Shown piece by piece: positions 33,552 through 42,887 of a stretch of 64,000 nucleotides of DNA. The notes under the pieces are model-generated. The model ran no database searches. It had not been told where the DNA came from and saw only the letters and a program-made list of their open reading frames with translations. The DNA comes from Pedobacter psychroterrae (GTDB lineage: Bacteria; Bacteroidota; Bacteroidia; Sphingobacteriales; Sphingobacteriaceae). The position numbers and the translations under genes were made by a program. The stretch lies in contig NZ_SJSL01000001.1 of the NCBI RefSeq assembly GCF_004331695.1, forward strand, positions 1,798,001-1,862,000, in the 5' to 3' direction. Position 1 is the stretch's first letter; each line of letters opens with the position of its first letter.

Positions 33552-34283
33552 ATGAACGAAAACATCACACCATATCAGTCTGAAACTGCAACTAAGAAAG
33601 ACCAGGTAGCTACTATGTTTAATAATATTTCGGGTACATATGATTTTTTAAATCATTTTATGTCGCTCGGAATAGATATTATATGGCGAAAGAAGGCAAT
33701 CAGGGAACTTCGGTCTTTAAAACCCCGTGTGATGCTGGATGTGGCAACCGGTACCGGGGACTTTGCTTTTGAGGCGATCAAAATCCTTCAGCCGGAAAAA
33801 ATAATTGGCGTAGATATTTCTGAGGGAATGCTGGATGTGGCCAGGAAAAAGATACATGAACGTAATCTGGAGCATATCTTCTCTGTTCAGACGGGTGATT
33901 CTGAAGGCTTACATTTTCAGGATAATCATTTTGATGCAATAACTGTGGCTTTTGGCGTGCGCAATTACGAAAATCTGGAGAAAGGCCTGGCCGATATGTT
34001 CAGGGTGTTGAAACCGGGCGGAAAGATTGTGGTGCTCGAATTTTCAAAACCAAGACAATTTCCTATAAAACAGGCATATAATTTTTACTTCAAATACATC
34101 ACTCCATTGTTGGGCAGGCTTTTTTCTAAAGATGCAAGGGCATACAGCTACCTGCCTGAATCTGTAGCGGCATTTCCCGATGGTGAAGCTTTTACTCGGC
34201 TTTTGGATAAAGTGGGTTTTAAAAGCACTAAAGAAAGAAGGCTTACATTTGGCATCAGCGCAATTTATACAGGCATAAAATGA
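33552..34283 (+). CDS. ubiE: Demethylmenaquinone methyltransferase
   Basis: 243 residues. The family marks are MFNNISGTYDFLNHFMSLGIDIIWRKKAI (read in part), the SAM-binding motif LDVATGTGDFA, the AFGVRNYEN segment and KPGGKIVVLEFSKP. The enzyme methylates demethylmenaquinone using S-adenosylmethionine, the last step of menaquinone synthesis (menG activity). The stop overlaps the porT start by four bases (ATGA), so translation is coupled. The ubiE-porT order is typical for Bacteroidota. Confidence 0.92.
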   Translation: MNENITPYQSETATKKDQVATMFNNISGTYDFLNHFMSLGIDIIWRKKAIRELRSLKPRVMLDVATGTGDFAFEAIKILQPEKIIGVDISEGMLDVARKKIHERNLEHIFSVQTGDSEGLHFQDNHFDAITVAFGVRNYENLEKGLADMFRVLKPGGKIVVLEFSKPRQFPIKQAYNFYFKYITPLLGRLFSKDARAYSYLPESVAAFPDGEAFTRLLDKVGFKSTKERRLTFGISAIYTGIK

Positions 34284-35014
34284 AATTAAGGACAAGGTTG
34301 TTTTTTTTATGCTTACTGACAATGACCTGCTCGGCGGGTCGTGCACAGAACTGGGGAGGTGGCGTAGACGATGACGACCTGCATTATGGCTTTACCTTCC
34401 AATATGTTTTGTCTGAGTTTAAAATACTGAAAAAGGCAACGTGGCGTAATCCTGTTCCCGAGTTGGACGGTTCCTTTTCGTCGAATGACAGCCTGAATTT
34501 AATTTATTCAAAACCTTCAGCAGGATTTGGGATCGGATTTGTCGGGAACAAACGACTGACCTCGCACACGGATTTAAGGTTTACCCCTACGCTCGTATTT
34601 AGTGACCGGATATTGGTTTACGGATATTCCGGACGGGATGCCATTGAAAAAAAGATACAGAGTACTTTGGTGGATTTGCCGGTAGGCTTGAAATTAAAGT
34701 CAGACAGGAGGGGCAATTTTAGGGCATATGTGATAGGAGGGGCCAGGTATTCGATTGATATTTCCTCAAAAAAGAAAACCAATAATGATCTGGTGACTGA
34801 TCCCGCAGAGAAGTTCGTAAACAATAAAAAAGCTTTTCTTTCTTATGAAGCGGGCCTGGGCTTAGATCTTTATTTCGAGTATTTTAAAATGTCGCCCGAA
34901 ATAAAGCTGTCTTACTCCATGAATGACGTGTTGAAACATGAAACGAACCGCTATGTTACCCCGCTTGACAAATTGATGCTGCGTCACCTAACATTCAGTT
35001 TATTTTTTGAATGA
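34280..35014 (+). CDS. porT: Type IX secretion/gliding outer-membrane protein PorT
   Basis: 244 residues with a Sec signal (MKLRTRLFFLCLLTMTCSAGRAQ). It is beta-rich with family-type segments HYGFTFQYVLSEFKI, DLRFTPTLVFSDR, TLVDLPVGLKLKS and KMSPEIKLSYSMND, and ends in a Phe-Glu pair. PorT (SprT) is required for the type IX secretion system and gliding in Porphyromonas and Flavobacterium; it is an eight-stranded outer-membrane barrel. The overlap with ubiE fits the known neighbourhood. The presence of PorT suggests that this organism has type IX secretion, to be confirmed by the other sov/spr/gld genes elsewhere. Confidence 0.85.
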   Translation: MKLRTRLFFLCLLTMTCSAGRAQNWGGGVDDDDLHYGFTFQYVLSEFKILKKATWRNPVPELDGSFSSNDSLNLIYSKPSAGFGIGFVGNKRLTSHTDLRFTPTLVFSDRILVYGYSGRDAIEKKIQSTLVDLPVGLKLKSDRRGNFRAYVIGGARYSIDISSKKKTNNDLVTDPAEKFVNNKKAFLSYEAGLGLDLYFEYFKMSPEIKLSYSMNDVLKHETNRYVTPLDKLMLRHLTFSLFFE

Positions 35015-35035
35015 TGTAGCCTTTCAAAAAAATTA

Positions 35036-35043
35036 TAGATTTG
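35036..35043 (+). promoter_or_regulatory. -7 box (TAGATTTG) before the SDR gene
   Basis: An exact TAnnTTTG box 20 bp upstream of the ATG at 35064, inside the 49-bp gap after porT. Confidence 0.5.
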
Positions 35044-35063
35044 TTGAATAAACATAAATCATT

Positions 35064-35822
35064 ATGTCAAAGATCGCATTAATTACAGGGGCTACGTCTG
35101 GTATCGGAGCAGCATGCGCACATTTGTTTGCCGCGGAGGGCTACAATTTAATCCTGCTGGGAAGAAGGGAACAACTACTTACCACTATTGGTAAGCAGCT
35201 GGAGGACAAGTATGCGGTGGAGGTAAAACGGATACTGGCAGACGTAAGAGATCAGGAAGACTTGTCTTACCGACTGGAAACGCTGCCTGCTCCATGGAAG
35301 AAGGTGAATGTTTTGATAAATAATGCCGGACTTAGTCAGGGGCTCGATCCGATTGATAAAGGAAACACTGACGATTGGGATACCATGATCGATACCAATG
35401 TAAAAGGACTCCTGTACGTTACCAGGATTGTTTCTGCCTGGATGGTTGCACAAAAGTCAGGGCATATTATAAATATAGGGTCTATAGCGGGAAAGGAAGT
35501 TTATCCCAATGGAAATGTATATTGCGCTACTAAATATGCGGTAGATGCGCTGAGTAAAAGCATGCGGATAGACTTGCTCCCACACGGAATAAAAGTAACC
35601 GCAATAAATCCGGGAATGGTAGAGACTGAGTTTTCTAAAGTCAGGTTTAAAGGTGATGAGACCCGTGCTAAAAAAGTATATGACGGATTGGAACCATTGG
35701 CAGCCAATGACATAGCAGACGCGATATGGTTTGCGGTAAGCAGACCTGCCCATGTAAATATAAATGATATGCTGATCATGCCTGCAGCCCAGGCAACAGC
35801 GACAATAGTGGAAAGAAAGTAA
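35064..35822 (+). CDS. Short-chain dehydrogenase/reductase
   Basis: 252 residues, classical SDR. The cofactor motif is TGATSGIG (residues 9-16), with NNAG in the middle and the catalytic set of Ser in IGSIAG and Tyr/Lys in YCATK (about 156-160). Arg residues after the first beta strand (GRREQ) suggest NADPH preference. It is similar to the YdfG-like enzymes acting on serine or 3-hydroxy acids; the true substrate is not evident. A downstream yqeY gene starts 18 bp after the stop. Confidence 0.85.
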   Translation: MSKIALITGATSGIGAACAHLFAAEGYNLILLGRREQLLTTIGKQLEDKYAVEVKRILADVRDQEDLSYRLETLPAPWKKVNVLINNAGLSQGLDPIDKGNTDDWDTMIDTNVKGLLYVTRIVSAWMVAQKSGHIINIGSIAGKEVYPNGNVYCATKYAVDALSKSMRIDLLPHGIKVTAINPGMVETEFSKVRFKGDETRAKKVYDGLEPLAANDIADAIWFAVSRPAHVNINDMLIMPAAQATATIVERK

Positions 35823-35840
35823 TTGATAATTAACATTGAT

Positions 35841-36287
35841 ATGATAGCTAACACCATAGATCAGGAAATAAAACAGGCCATGCTGGCAAAAAATCAGGCG
35901 CAACTGAGAGGCTTGAGGGCCATCAAAGCAGCATTGCTATTGGCAAAAACAGAAAAGGGATCGGCGGAGGAGATGACAGAGGAAGCTGAGATGAAAATTT
36001 TACAACGCCTGATCAAGCAAAGAAAAGAGTCGGCAGATATTTATAAACAACAGGGGCGTGAAGACCTGAGTATCATTGAAGAGGAAGAAATAGCCGTAAT
36101 CAGTGCTTTTATGCCGACGCAACTGGATAGGGCTGAGATCGAAAAGATTATTGCCCAGATCATTGTGAGCTCCGGAGTAAATTCTGTAAAGGAAATGGGC
36201 AAAGTAATGGGACTGGCAAATAAGGAACTGGCGGGCAAAGCCGATGGGAAGTTAATAGCTGAGCTTGTAAAAGCACAATTGGCATAA
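35841..36287 (+). CDS. yqeY: GatB/YqeY-domain protein
   Basis: 148 residues. The sequence fits the YqeY family throughout: DQEIKQAMLAKNQAQLRGLRAIKAA, LIKQRKESADIYKQQGREDL, IISAFMPTQL-type VISAFMPTQL, and a C-terminal KEMGKVMGLANKELAGKADGK segment. The domain is shared with the tail of GatB in the tRNA amidotransferase and probably binds tRNA, but the free-standing protein has no confirmed activity. ATG 35841 is chosen over a TTG 18 bp upstream because the family begins here. Confidence 0.88.
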   Translation: MIANTIDQEIKQAMLAKNQAQLRGLRAIKAALLLAKTEKGSAEEMTEEAEMKILQRLIKQRKESADIYKQQGREDLSIIEEEEIAVISAFMPTQLDRAEIEKIIAQIIVSSGVNSVKEMGKVMGLANKELAGKADGKLIAELVKAQLA

Positions 36288-36401
36288 ATTGTGTTGAACA
36301 CATAAGTGTTTAAACATATTTAGTAAAAATATTATAATAGTTTACCTTAAATTAAATTTAGTCTACTAACTTAGTAGCAATACCTTTATACACATATTCA
36401 T

Positions 36402-37166
36402 ATGAAATACGAAGTAATAGAAGAAGATGGGTTTAGATACATAGAAGCCGGTAAAGGTGAGACCCTGGTATTACTTCATGGTTTGATGGGAGAACTGAGC
36501 AACTGGGAAGCAGTGATTGACCATTTTAAAGACCAATACCATATATTGGTTCCTATACTGCCGATTTATGAACTTCCAATTCTTACACTGGGAGTGAAAA
36601 GCCTCTCTAAATTTGTGCATAGGTTTATCAAGTTTAAAAAACTTAATCAGGTTGTTTTAATAGGAAATTCCCTTGGCGGGCATATAGGTCTTGTATTTAC
36701 CATAGCCCATCAGGAATATGTAAAAGCGCTTGTACTGACAGGAAGTTCGGGCCTGTATGAAAATGCATTTGGAGGCTCGTTCCCAAGGCGTGAGAGTTAT
36801 GATTATATACGTGAGAAAGTGGCATTTACTTTTTACGATCCGGCCACTGCTACCAAAGAATTGGTTGACGAGGTTTTTAAAACGGTAAATGAACGGTCGA
36901 GGGTGATCAGGATCCTTGCACTTGCAAAATCTGCGATAAGGCATAACATGTCAAAAGACCTGGTAAGAATTACGATACCTGTGTCGCTGATATGGGGTAA
37001 ACAGGATAAGGTAACACCACCGGAAGTAGCACAAGAATTTCATGAATTGTTGCCAAATTCAGAACTGAATTGGGTAGATTTATGCGGACATGCCCCAATG
37101 ATGGAACGTCCTGAAGATTTTAACACTTATCTGGAGAAATTTTTGAACAGAATCTTATTAAAATAA
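36402..37166 (+). CDS. Alpha/beta hydrolase
   Basis: 254 residues, cytoplasmic. The oxyanion motif HGLMGE (about 27-32), nucleophile elbow GNSLGG (Ser about 89), acid Asp in WGKQDKVTPP and His in CGHAPMMERPEDF are all present. The enzyme probably hydrolyses a small ester or C-C bond; the substrate is not known. It is first of a plus-strand run with CBS-domain and NAD kinase genes; the stop and the next start overlap by one base (TAATG), suggesting translational coupling. Confidence 0.85.
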   Translation: MKYEVIEEDGFRYIEAGKGETLVLLHGLMGELSNWEAVIDHFKDQYHILVPILPIYELPILTLGVKSLSKFVHRFIKFKKLNQVVLIGNSLGGHIGLVFTIAHQEYVKALVLTGSSGLYENAFGGSFPRRESYDYIREKVAFTFYDPATATKELVDEVFKTVNERSRVIRILALAKSAIRHNMSKDLVRITIPVSLIWGKQDKVTPPEVAQEFHELLPNSELNWVDLCGHAPMMERPEDFNTYLEKFLNRILLK

Positions 37167-37828
37167 TGCTGGCAGCTGAACTCATATCAAATTCGATCCC
37201 CCCGCTAAAGACTTCTGATACAGTACAGAAATCGTTGGACAGGATGACTGAGTTCAAATTGTATCATTTGCCTATTGTTAACGAAGAGCAGTTTTTAGGA
37301 TTGCTGGCAGAGGATGAACTGATAGAAATCAGGGATGGTGAAGAGCAGATCGGTGGTCTGCAACTAACACTCCTGAACCCGTTTGTGTATGAAGATGCCC
37401 ATATATATGACGTAATAAGGCTGTTTAATCAATTGCATTTATCTGTAGTGCCGGTACTGGATTACAAGAAAAACTACCTGGGGCTGATCTCGATCCATAG
37501 TGTATTGGAACATATAGCCGATATTTATGCTGTTAAAGAATATGGGGGAGTAATCGTCCTGGAGATCAGTAACAGAAATAATTCATTGGCGCATATGGCC
37601 CAGATTGTAGAGGCAGATAATGCGCAGATACTTTCTTCCTATGTCCAGTCTTTTCCGGACTCTACCAAACTGGAAATTACCTTAAAAATCAATAAGACTG
37701 AGCTTTCGGGAATTGTTGCGTCTTTTGAACGGTATAATTACCAGGTCAAGGCCGTTTTTAATGGTACGGTATCAGATGATGGTACGGAAGACAGATATAA
37801 TTCTTTTATGAATTATTTAAATGTATAG
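37166..37828 (+). CDS. CBS-domain protein
   Basis: 220 residues. Two CBS motifs are visible at about 8-58 (IPPLKTSDTVQKSLDRM, then FLGLLAEDEL) and 75-125 (IYDVIRLFNQLHLSVVPVLD, YLGLISIHSVLE). The C-terminal 85 residues have an ACT-like beta-alpha pattern (GGVIVLEISNRNNSLAHMAQIVE and following). CBS pairs bind adenosyl nucleotides and regulate partner proteins. Its place directly before nadK (adjacent stop and start) suggests a nucleotide-sensing role, which is inference. Confidence 0.85.
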   Translation: MLAAELISNSIPPLKTSDTVQKSLDRMTEFKLYHLPIVNEEQFLGLLAEDELIEIRDGEEQIGGLQLTLLNPFVYEDAHIYDVIRLFNQLHLSVVPVLDYKKNYLGLISIHSVLEHIADIYAVKEYGGVIVLEISNRNNSLAHMAQIVEADNAQILSSYVQSFPDSTKLEITLKINKTELSGIVASFERYNYQVKAVFNGTVSDDGTEDRYNSFMNYLNV

Positions 37829-38710
37829 ATGAGGATTGCAATTTACGGAAGAGAATTTAATGACAGTGTATTGCCATTTGTGCAGGAAGTATTTGATGTG
37901 CTGGAATCTTACAAGACTCCGGTGCTCGTCTATCAAAAATATTTCGATTTTATAAAAGATAAAATAAAATTGCCCTCGGATATCCGGATTTTTAATGGCC
38001 ATGGCGAACTTTTGGGACAAACTGATGTGCTGGTAAGTTTGGGAGGAGATGGTACATTGCTGGATACTTTATCCTTAATTCGCGATTCAGGTATTCCGGT
38101 AATAGGAATCAATTTTGGCCGTCTTGGATTTTTGGCGAGTATCAATAAGGGGGAGATCAAAAAGGCGATCGAAGCATTGCAAAACAAGGAATATTCTTTA
38201 GATAAAAGAACGTTACTTAGTATCGCCTCTAAACACAGCTTGTTTGGCGATGAGAATTTTGCCCTGAATGATATAACCATTCATAGAAGAGACAACTCTG
38301 CGATGATGATCATCCATGCGTATATGAATGATGAATTTGTAAATTCTTATTGGGCTGATGGGCTGATCATTGCAACACCGACAGGGTCTACGGCCTATTC
38401 TTTGAGTTGCGGCGGCCCGATTATCTATCCCAGTTCGGAGAATTTTGTGATTACGCCAATTGCTCCGCACAATCTAAATGTAAGGCCTTTTATCATACCC
38501 GACAATGTATCGCTGACGTTTGAAATAGAAGCGAGAAGTTCCAAATTTTTGGTTTCCTGCGATTCAAGAACGGAAACTGTAGACAAATCTGTAAAAATAA
38601 CATTGAACAAAGCTGGATTTCATGTAAATTTGATCAGGCTTAACAATGAAAGTTATTTAACAACATTGAGAAATAAGTTGCTTTGGGGCATTGATACGCG
38701 TAATTATTAG
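37829..38710 (+). CDS. nadK: NAD kinase
   Basis: 293 residues. The diagnostic GGDGT motif is in VSLGGDGTLLDTLSLI (catalytic Asp), followed by GINFGRLGFLA, and the NAD-binding TPTGSTAYSLSCGGPI segment. The enzyme phosphorylates NAD to NADP with ATP (or polyphosphate). It starts immediately after the CBS gene, so the three genes alpha/beta hydrolase, CBS and nadK are probably one transcript that continues into the envelope genes. The length is typical for Bacteroidota. Confidence 0.94.
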   Translation: MRIAIYGREFNDSVLPFVQEVFDVLESYKTPVLVYQKYFDFIKDKIKLPSDIRIFNGHGELLGQTDVLVSLGGDGTLLDTLSLIRDSGIPVIGINFGRLGFLASINKGEIKKAIEALQNKEYSLDKRTLLSIASKHSLFGDENFALNDITIHRRDNSAMMIIHAYMNDEFVNSYWADGLIIATPTGSTAYSLSCGGPIIYPSSENFVITPIAPHNLNVRPFIIPDNVSLTFEIEARSSKFLVSCDSRTETVDKSVKITLNKAGFHVNLIRLNNESYLTTLRNKLLWGIDTRNY

Positions 38711-38711
38711 C

Positions 38712-39509
38712 ATGCGGTACACACAGAATCTGTTTTGTTTTCTTGCACTTTTTCTATCTGGCCTCGGTCTTAAAGCACAGACGCTTGAAGTGGGGCTGAT
38801 GGGCGGTGGTGCTGGTTATCTGGGGGATCTGAACCAAAATAGTCCGGCAAAGATAAGCGGGATCAATGCAGGGGCATTTGTTAAAATGAATCTGGACCCT
38901 TATTGGGCGCTTGGGCTTCATTACAATTACGGTAAGATTAAGGCAGATGATGCAGTGTCTGATAACGGACATTTTAAAGCCAGAAATTTGAATTTTCATA
39001 CACCGGTAAACGAGCTGACATTGCAGCTTGATTTTAATTTTCTGGAATATTTTGCGGGGGGGGGCGCTAAGAAATTTACCCCTTACATTTATACCGGAAT
39101 CGGGGGGATTCTATTTAACCCTACAGCTACGTATAATGGGAATGACTATGATCTGAGATTTTATGCCACTGAGGGTCAGACTAAGGCATATAAAAACTAT
39201 ACGATAACAGTACCTTACGGGGCCGGCATGAAATTTAGACTGAAAGAAAGCTGGGGATTGATGACGCAGATAGGATACAGGATAACAAACACTGACTACC
39301 TGGATGATGTGAGCCTGAGGTATCCGGGGCCGGGAAGCTGGGATGGTAGGGACAGGGCACAGGAAAGTGAATTTCTTTCTGATCCTTCTAATGCATTAAT
39401 AGGGGCTGCTGGCACCCAACGGGGCGATTTTAGAAAAAGAGATACATATATGTTTGTAGGTATTGGCATATCTTATACCTTTGTGTCCCAAAAATGTTAT
39501 ACATTTTAG
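38712..39509 (+). CDS. DUF6089-family outer-membrane beta-barrel protein
   Basis: 265 residues from ATG 38712 (one base after the nadK stop), with a Sec signal (MRYTQNLFCFLALFLSGLGLKAQ). It has many barrel strands: LEVGLMGGGAGYLGDLN, WALGLHYNYG, FTPYIYTGIGGILF and MTQIGYRITNTDYLDD. The protein family is regularly found next to uppS and bamA in Bacteroidota, but the function is unknown. Its position suggests a part in envelope assembly. The uppS gene starts 19 bp downstream. Confidence 0.82.
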   Translation: MRYTQNLFCFLALFLSGLGLKAQTLEVGLMGGGAGYLGDLNQNSPAKISGINAGAFVKMNLDPYWALGLHYNYGKIKADDAVSDNGHFKARNLNFHTPVNELTLQLDFNFLEYFAGGGAKKFTPYIYTGIGGILFNPTATYNGNDYDLRFYATEGQTKAYKNYTITVPYGAGMKFRLKESWGLMTQIGYRITNTDYLDDVSLRYPGPGSWDGRDRAQESEFLSDPSNALIGAAGTQRGDFRKRDTYMFVGIGISYTFVSQKCYTF

Positions 39510-39528
39510 GCATATTTGCAAAAAATCA

Positions 39529-40269
39529 ATGGGATTTAAAGAACAAATTGACTTAACACGCTTACCTGAACATATTGCTGTTATTATGGACGGCAATGGA
39601 AGATGGGCACAGAATCAGGGCAAGTTCAGGAATTTTGGACATGAGAGCGGCGTGGTATCAGTAAAAGATATCGTAGAGGGTTGTGTAGAAATAGGTATTA
39701 AATACCTTACGCTGTATGCGTTTTCAACAGAAAATTGGAACAGGCCGGCTGATGAAGTGAATGCATTGATGGAATTATTAGTGGCAACAATTAATAATGA
39801 AACTGAAACGCTTAACAAAAATAATATCCGGCTTAATGCGATAGGGGATATTGCTTCTCTCCCTCAAAAATGTATAGATGATTTAAATAGTGCAATGGAA
39901 AAAACTGCCAATAATACACATTGTACGCTGACACTGGCCCTAAGTTATAGTGCCAAATGGGAAATTATTGAAGCGGTGAAAAAAATGGCACAACTCGTCA
40001 AAGACGAGAAACTAGCTATTGAAGGTATCAATGAAGCAAGTTTCTCAGCGCAATTGACAACATTGAATATCCCTGATCCTGAATTAATGATCAGAACCAG
40101 TGGAGAGCATCGGATTAGTAATTTCTTGCTGTGGCAAATGGCCTATTCCGAGCTTTATTTTACTGATATCCTCTGGCCGGACTTCAGAAAGGAAGACCTT
40201 TTTGAAGCGATTGTAGACTACCAGAAACGCGAACGCCGCTTTGGTAAAATTAGTGAACAATTGAACTAA
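39529..40269 (+). CDS. uppS: Undecaprenyl diphosphate synthase (cis-isoprenyl transferase)
   Basis: 246 residues from ATG 39529. The family signatures are IMDGNGRWA near the N-terminus (catalytic Asp), FSTENWNRP, and the C-terminal RTSGEHRISNFLLWQMAYSE with the Arg-Ser/Gly pair that binds diphosphate, then DILWPDF. It makes the C55 lipid carrier used for peptidoglycan, O-antigen and other glycan export. It lies 63 bp upstream of bamA. Confidence 0.95.
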   Translation: MGFKEQIDLTRLPEHIAVIMDGNGRWAQNQGKFRNFGHESGVVSVKDIVEGCVEIGIKYLTLYAFSTENWNRPADEVNALMELLVATINNETETLNKNNIRLNAIGDIASLPQKCIDDLNSAMEKTANNTHCTLTLALSYSAKWEIIEAVKKMAQLVKDEKLAIEGINEASFSAQLTTLNIPDPELMIRTSGEHRISNFLLWQMAYSELYFTDILWPDFRKEDLFEAIVDYQKRERRFGKISEQLN

Positions 40270-40332
40270 TTTTACTTTTAACACTTTTTAACATGTGTTT
40301 AAATTAACTTAGCATCGATTTTTAGATTGTAA

Positions 40333-42876
40333 ATGAAAAGAATATATCAACTCATATTATTGTTATTGATTGGCTTACCAACAATGGCACAGATCACCCG
40401 TCCTCAGTCCAGCGTTACTCCGCCTACCTTAAAGGTTAATGGTCTGGACCTGGATTATTTTAATCCTAAAGAGTACATAATTGGTGGTACTACCTTAACC
40501 GGTACCAAGTATATAGACAAAGATGTGATCATCAGGCTATCCAAACTGACGCAAGGTGAGCGGATAATACTTCCTGGTGAATCCACTGCTAATGCTATAA
40601 AAATATTATGGGCACAAGGTCTGTTTGATGATGTAAAGCTGGATATTGTAAAGATTGAAGAGGATACAGTTTACTTTGATATCGAAGTAGTGGAGCGCCC
40701 CAGGTTAGCCTCGTTTGATCTCAATGGTGTTAGCAAATCACAAGAAAAGGACATCATGGAAAAGCTGAACGAAAAAACGGCCAAGTCTGTGATCAATGAT
40801 AATCTGTACAGCTCTACAACAAACACCATAAAACGGTTTTTGCTAGAAAAGGGCTATTTTTTTACCACAGTAAACTATGAAGCAGTTCCTGATTCCAACA
40901 TGGAGAACGGAATGGTATTGAAAGTAATGATTGATAAAGGGCGGAAGGTAAAAATAAATCAGATCAATTTTACCGGAAACAAAAACTTTTCTGCAGCGAC
41001 ACTGAGGAAGTACCTGAAGAAAACCAAACAACAGGCTTTTTATAAAGTATTTGGTTCGGGTAAGTTTAATAAGGAAAAATACGAAGAGGATAAACTCACG
41101 CTAATAGCCAAGATGCACGATAAGGGTTATCGTGATGCTGCCATCCTCAGAGACACTGTTTATCAGTTTAGTGATAAAGCTGTAAGCATAGATATAGACC
41201 TTTATGAAGGTCCTAAATACTATTTTGGGGAAATCACCTGGGCTGGAAATGCCAAGTACGTTACGAAAGATCTTGAAAGAGTATTGGGTATTGAAACAGG
41301 TGAAGTATTTAGCGAGGAGAAACTTGAAAAGAAATTAAGAGGCAGCGCGAGCGGAGATGATGTTTCCAGTCTTTATATGGACGACGGATATTTGACTTTT
41401 AATGTAGATCCGGTGCAAACCAGGATCCATGGAGATACGGTTGATCTGGAAATGCGTATTTACGAAGGCCCCCAATATACGAATAACCGTATTTCTGTAA
41501 AAGGTAATACGATCACTAATGACAGGGTGGTATTGCGCGATGTGCGTACCAGACCAGGTGAAAAATTCTCTAAGGCATCATTGATACGAACAGTTCGTGA
41601 GATTGGACAGTTGGGGAACTTTGATGAATCCAAAACAGTTCCGGATGTGAAACCGAATGCTGTAGATGGTACTGTTGATATTAGCTATATAGTAGAAGAG
41701 AAACCTTCTGATCAGATTGAATTGTCCGGTGGTTTTGGAGGTGGTAATATCATTGGGACTTTAGGCTTGACTTTTAACAATTTCTCATTGAGGAACCTGT
41801 TTAATCTGGAAGCTTATAAGCCACTGCCAAAAGGCGACGGACAGAAACTGAGCCTTCGCGGACAAACAAACGGTAAATATTATCAATCATATAGCTTTTC
41901 GTTTTCTGAGCCATGGTTAGGCGGCAGAAAGCCAATCAGCTTTGGGGTGAGTGCATTTACTTCATTGCAATCAAACGGTTTAGGTATCACTAATTCACAG
42001 TTCCAAAAGATACGTCTGAATGGTGTTACAGTTAGTTTGGGAAGAAGATTGAACTTTCCGGACAACTACTTCCAACTGAGTCATGCGATTAACGTGCAAC
42101 AGTATATTTTGAATAACTATCCCGGATATTTGTTTAGTTCAGGAACTTCATACAATTTTAACTTAACGCAGGAGTTAAGCAGAGATTCAAGAAACTCTCC
42201 GATATTCCCAACTGACGGATCTTACTTTAGGTTTACTATTCAGGCTACCCCACCTTACTCTTTGTTCAATGACTTGAACTATGCTACTGCTCCGGATAAG
42301 GAACGTTATAAATTTACCGAGTACCATAAATGGAAATTTGAATCACAGTGGTTCCAGCGCTTAGTGGGTAAGTTCGTCATAAAAGCCCAGGCACAATTTG
42401 GATTCCTGGGAACTTATAACCCATCTGTTGGACAGTCGGCATTTGAACGCTTTAAACTAGGTGGTGATGGTATGCAGGGATTTGATTTCCTTCAGGGATC
42501 AGAGTTGATCGCTATGCGGGGTTATGCTAATAATACGGTGATCCCTGTGGGGGCCAATCCTACGATAGCTCAAAATTCAGGTAGTCCGATCTTTACTAAA
42601 TACGTAATGGAACTTAGATACCCGGTAATTGCGAGTCAGCAGGCTACGGCCTTTTTGGTAGCCTTTGGTGAGGCAGGTAATACCTGGGATAAGTTTGGGG
42701 ATTTCAATCCTTTTAACGTAAGACGCTCTGTTGGTTTGGGTGCAAAGATATTTTTACCGATATTCGGATTGTTGGGGATTGATTATGGATATGGGTTTGA
42801 TAAAATTCCTGGATTACCAGATGCAAACAAAGGGCAGTTCCATTTCAGTATAGCCCAACAACTTGGAGGATTTTAA
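40333..42876 (+). CDS. bamA: Outer-membrane protein assembly factor BamA
   Basis: 847 residues with a Sec signal (MKRIYQLILLLLIGLPTMAQ). Five POTRA-like domains can be placed from about 50 to 440 (for example FDLNGVSKSQEKDIMEKL, INQINFTGNKNFSAATLRKYL, FGEITWAGNAKYVTKDLERVL, RISVKGNTITNDRVVLRDV). The barrel spans about 450-847 and includes QLSGGFGGG-type ELSGGFGGGNIIGTLGL and the lid-type motif RGY in MRGYANNT, with a final Phe. BamA inserts beta-barrel proteins into the outer membrane. It is followed by two skp-like chaperones, the usual partners. Confidence 0.94.
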   Translation: MKRIYQLILLLLIGLPTMAQITRPQSSVTPPTLKVNGLDLDYFNPKEYIIGGTTLTGTKYIDKDVIIRLSKLTQGERIILPGESTANAIKILWAQGLFDDVKLDIVKIEEDTVYFDIEVVERPRLASFDLNGVSKSQEKDIMEKLNEKTAKSVINDNLYSSTTNTIKRFLLEKGYFFTTVNYEAVPDSNMENGMVLKVMIDKGRKVKINQINFTGNKNFSAATLRKYLKKTKQQAFYKVFGSGKFNKEKYEEDKLTLIAKMHDKGYRDAAILRDTVYQFSDKAVSIDIDLYEGPKYYFGEITWAGNAKYVTKDLERVLGIETGEVFSEEKLEKKLRGSASGDDVSSLYMDDGYLTFNVDPVQTRIHGDTVDLEMRIYEGPQYTNNRISVKGNTITNDRVVLRDVRTRPGEKFSKASLIRTVREIGQLGNFDESKTVPDVKPNAVDGTVDISYIVEEKPSDQIELSGGFGGGNIIGTLGLTFNNFSLRNLFNLEAYKPLPKGDGQKLSLRGQTNGKYYQSYSFSFSEPWLGGRKPISFGVSAFTSLQSNGLGITNSQFQKIRLNGVTVSLGRRLNFPDNYFQLSHAINVQQYILNNYPGYLFSSGTSYNFNLTQELSRDSRNSPIFPTDGSYFRFTIQATPPYSLFNDLNYATAPDKERYKFTEYHKWKFESQWFQRLVGKFVIKAQAQFGFLGTYNPSVGQSAFERFKLGGDGMQGFDFLQGSELIAMRGYANNTVIPVGANPTIAQNSGSPIFTKYVMELRYPVIASQQATAFLVAFGEAGNTWDKFGDFNPFNVRRSVGLGAKIFLPIFGLLGIDYGYGFDKIPGLPDANKGQFHFSIAQQLGGF

Positions 42877-42887
42877 TTTTAGGACCT

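Noticed and set aside
35457-35903. Minus-strand frame of 148 codons under the SDR and yqeY genes
   Set aside because: It is an antisense shadow rich in Tyr, Cys and Ile without domain structure; both plus-strand genes have intact motifs.
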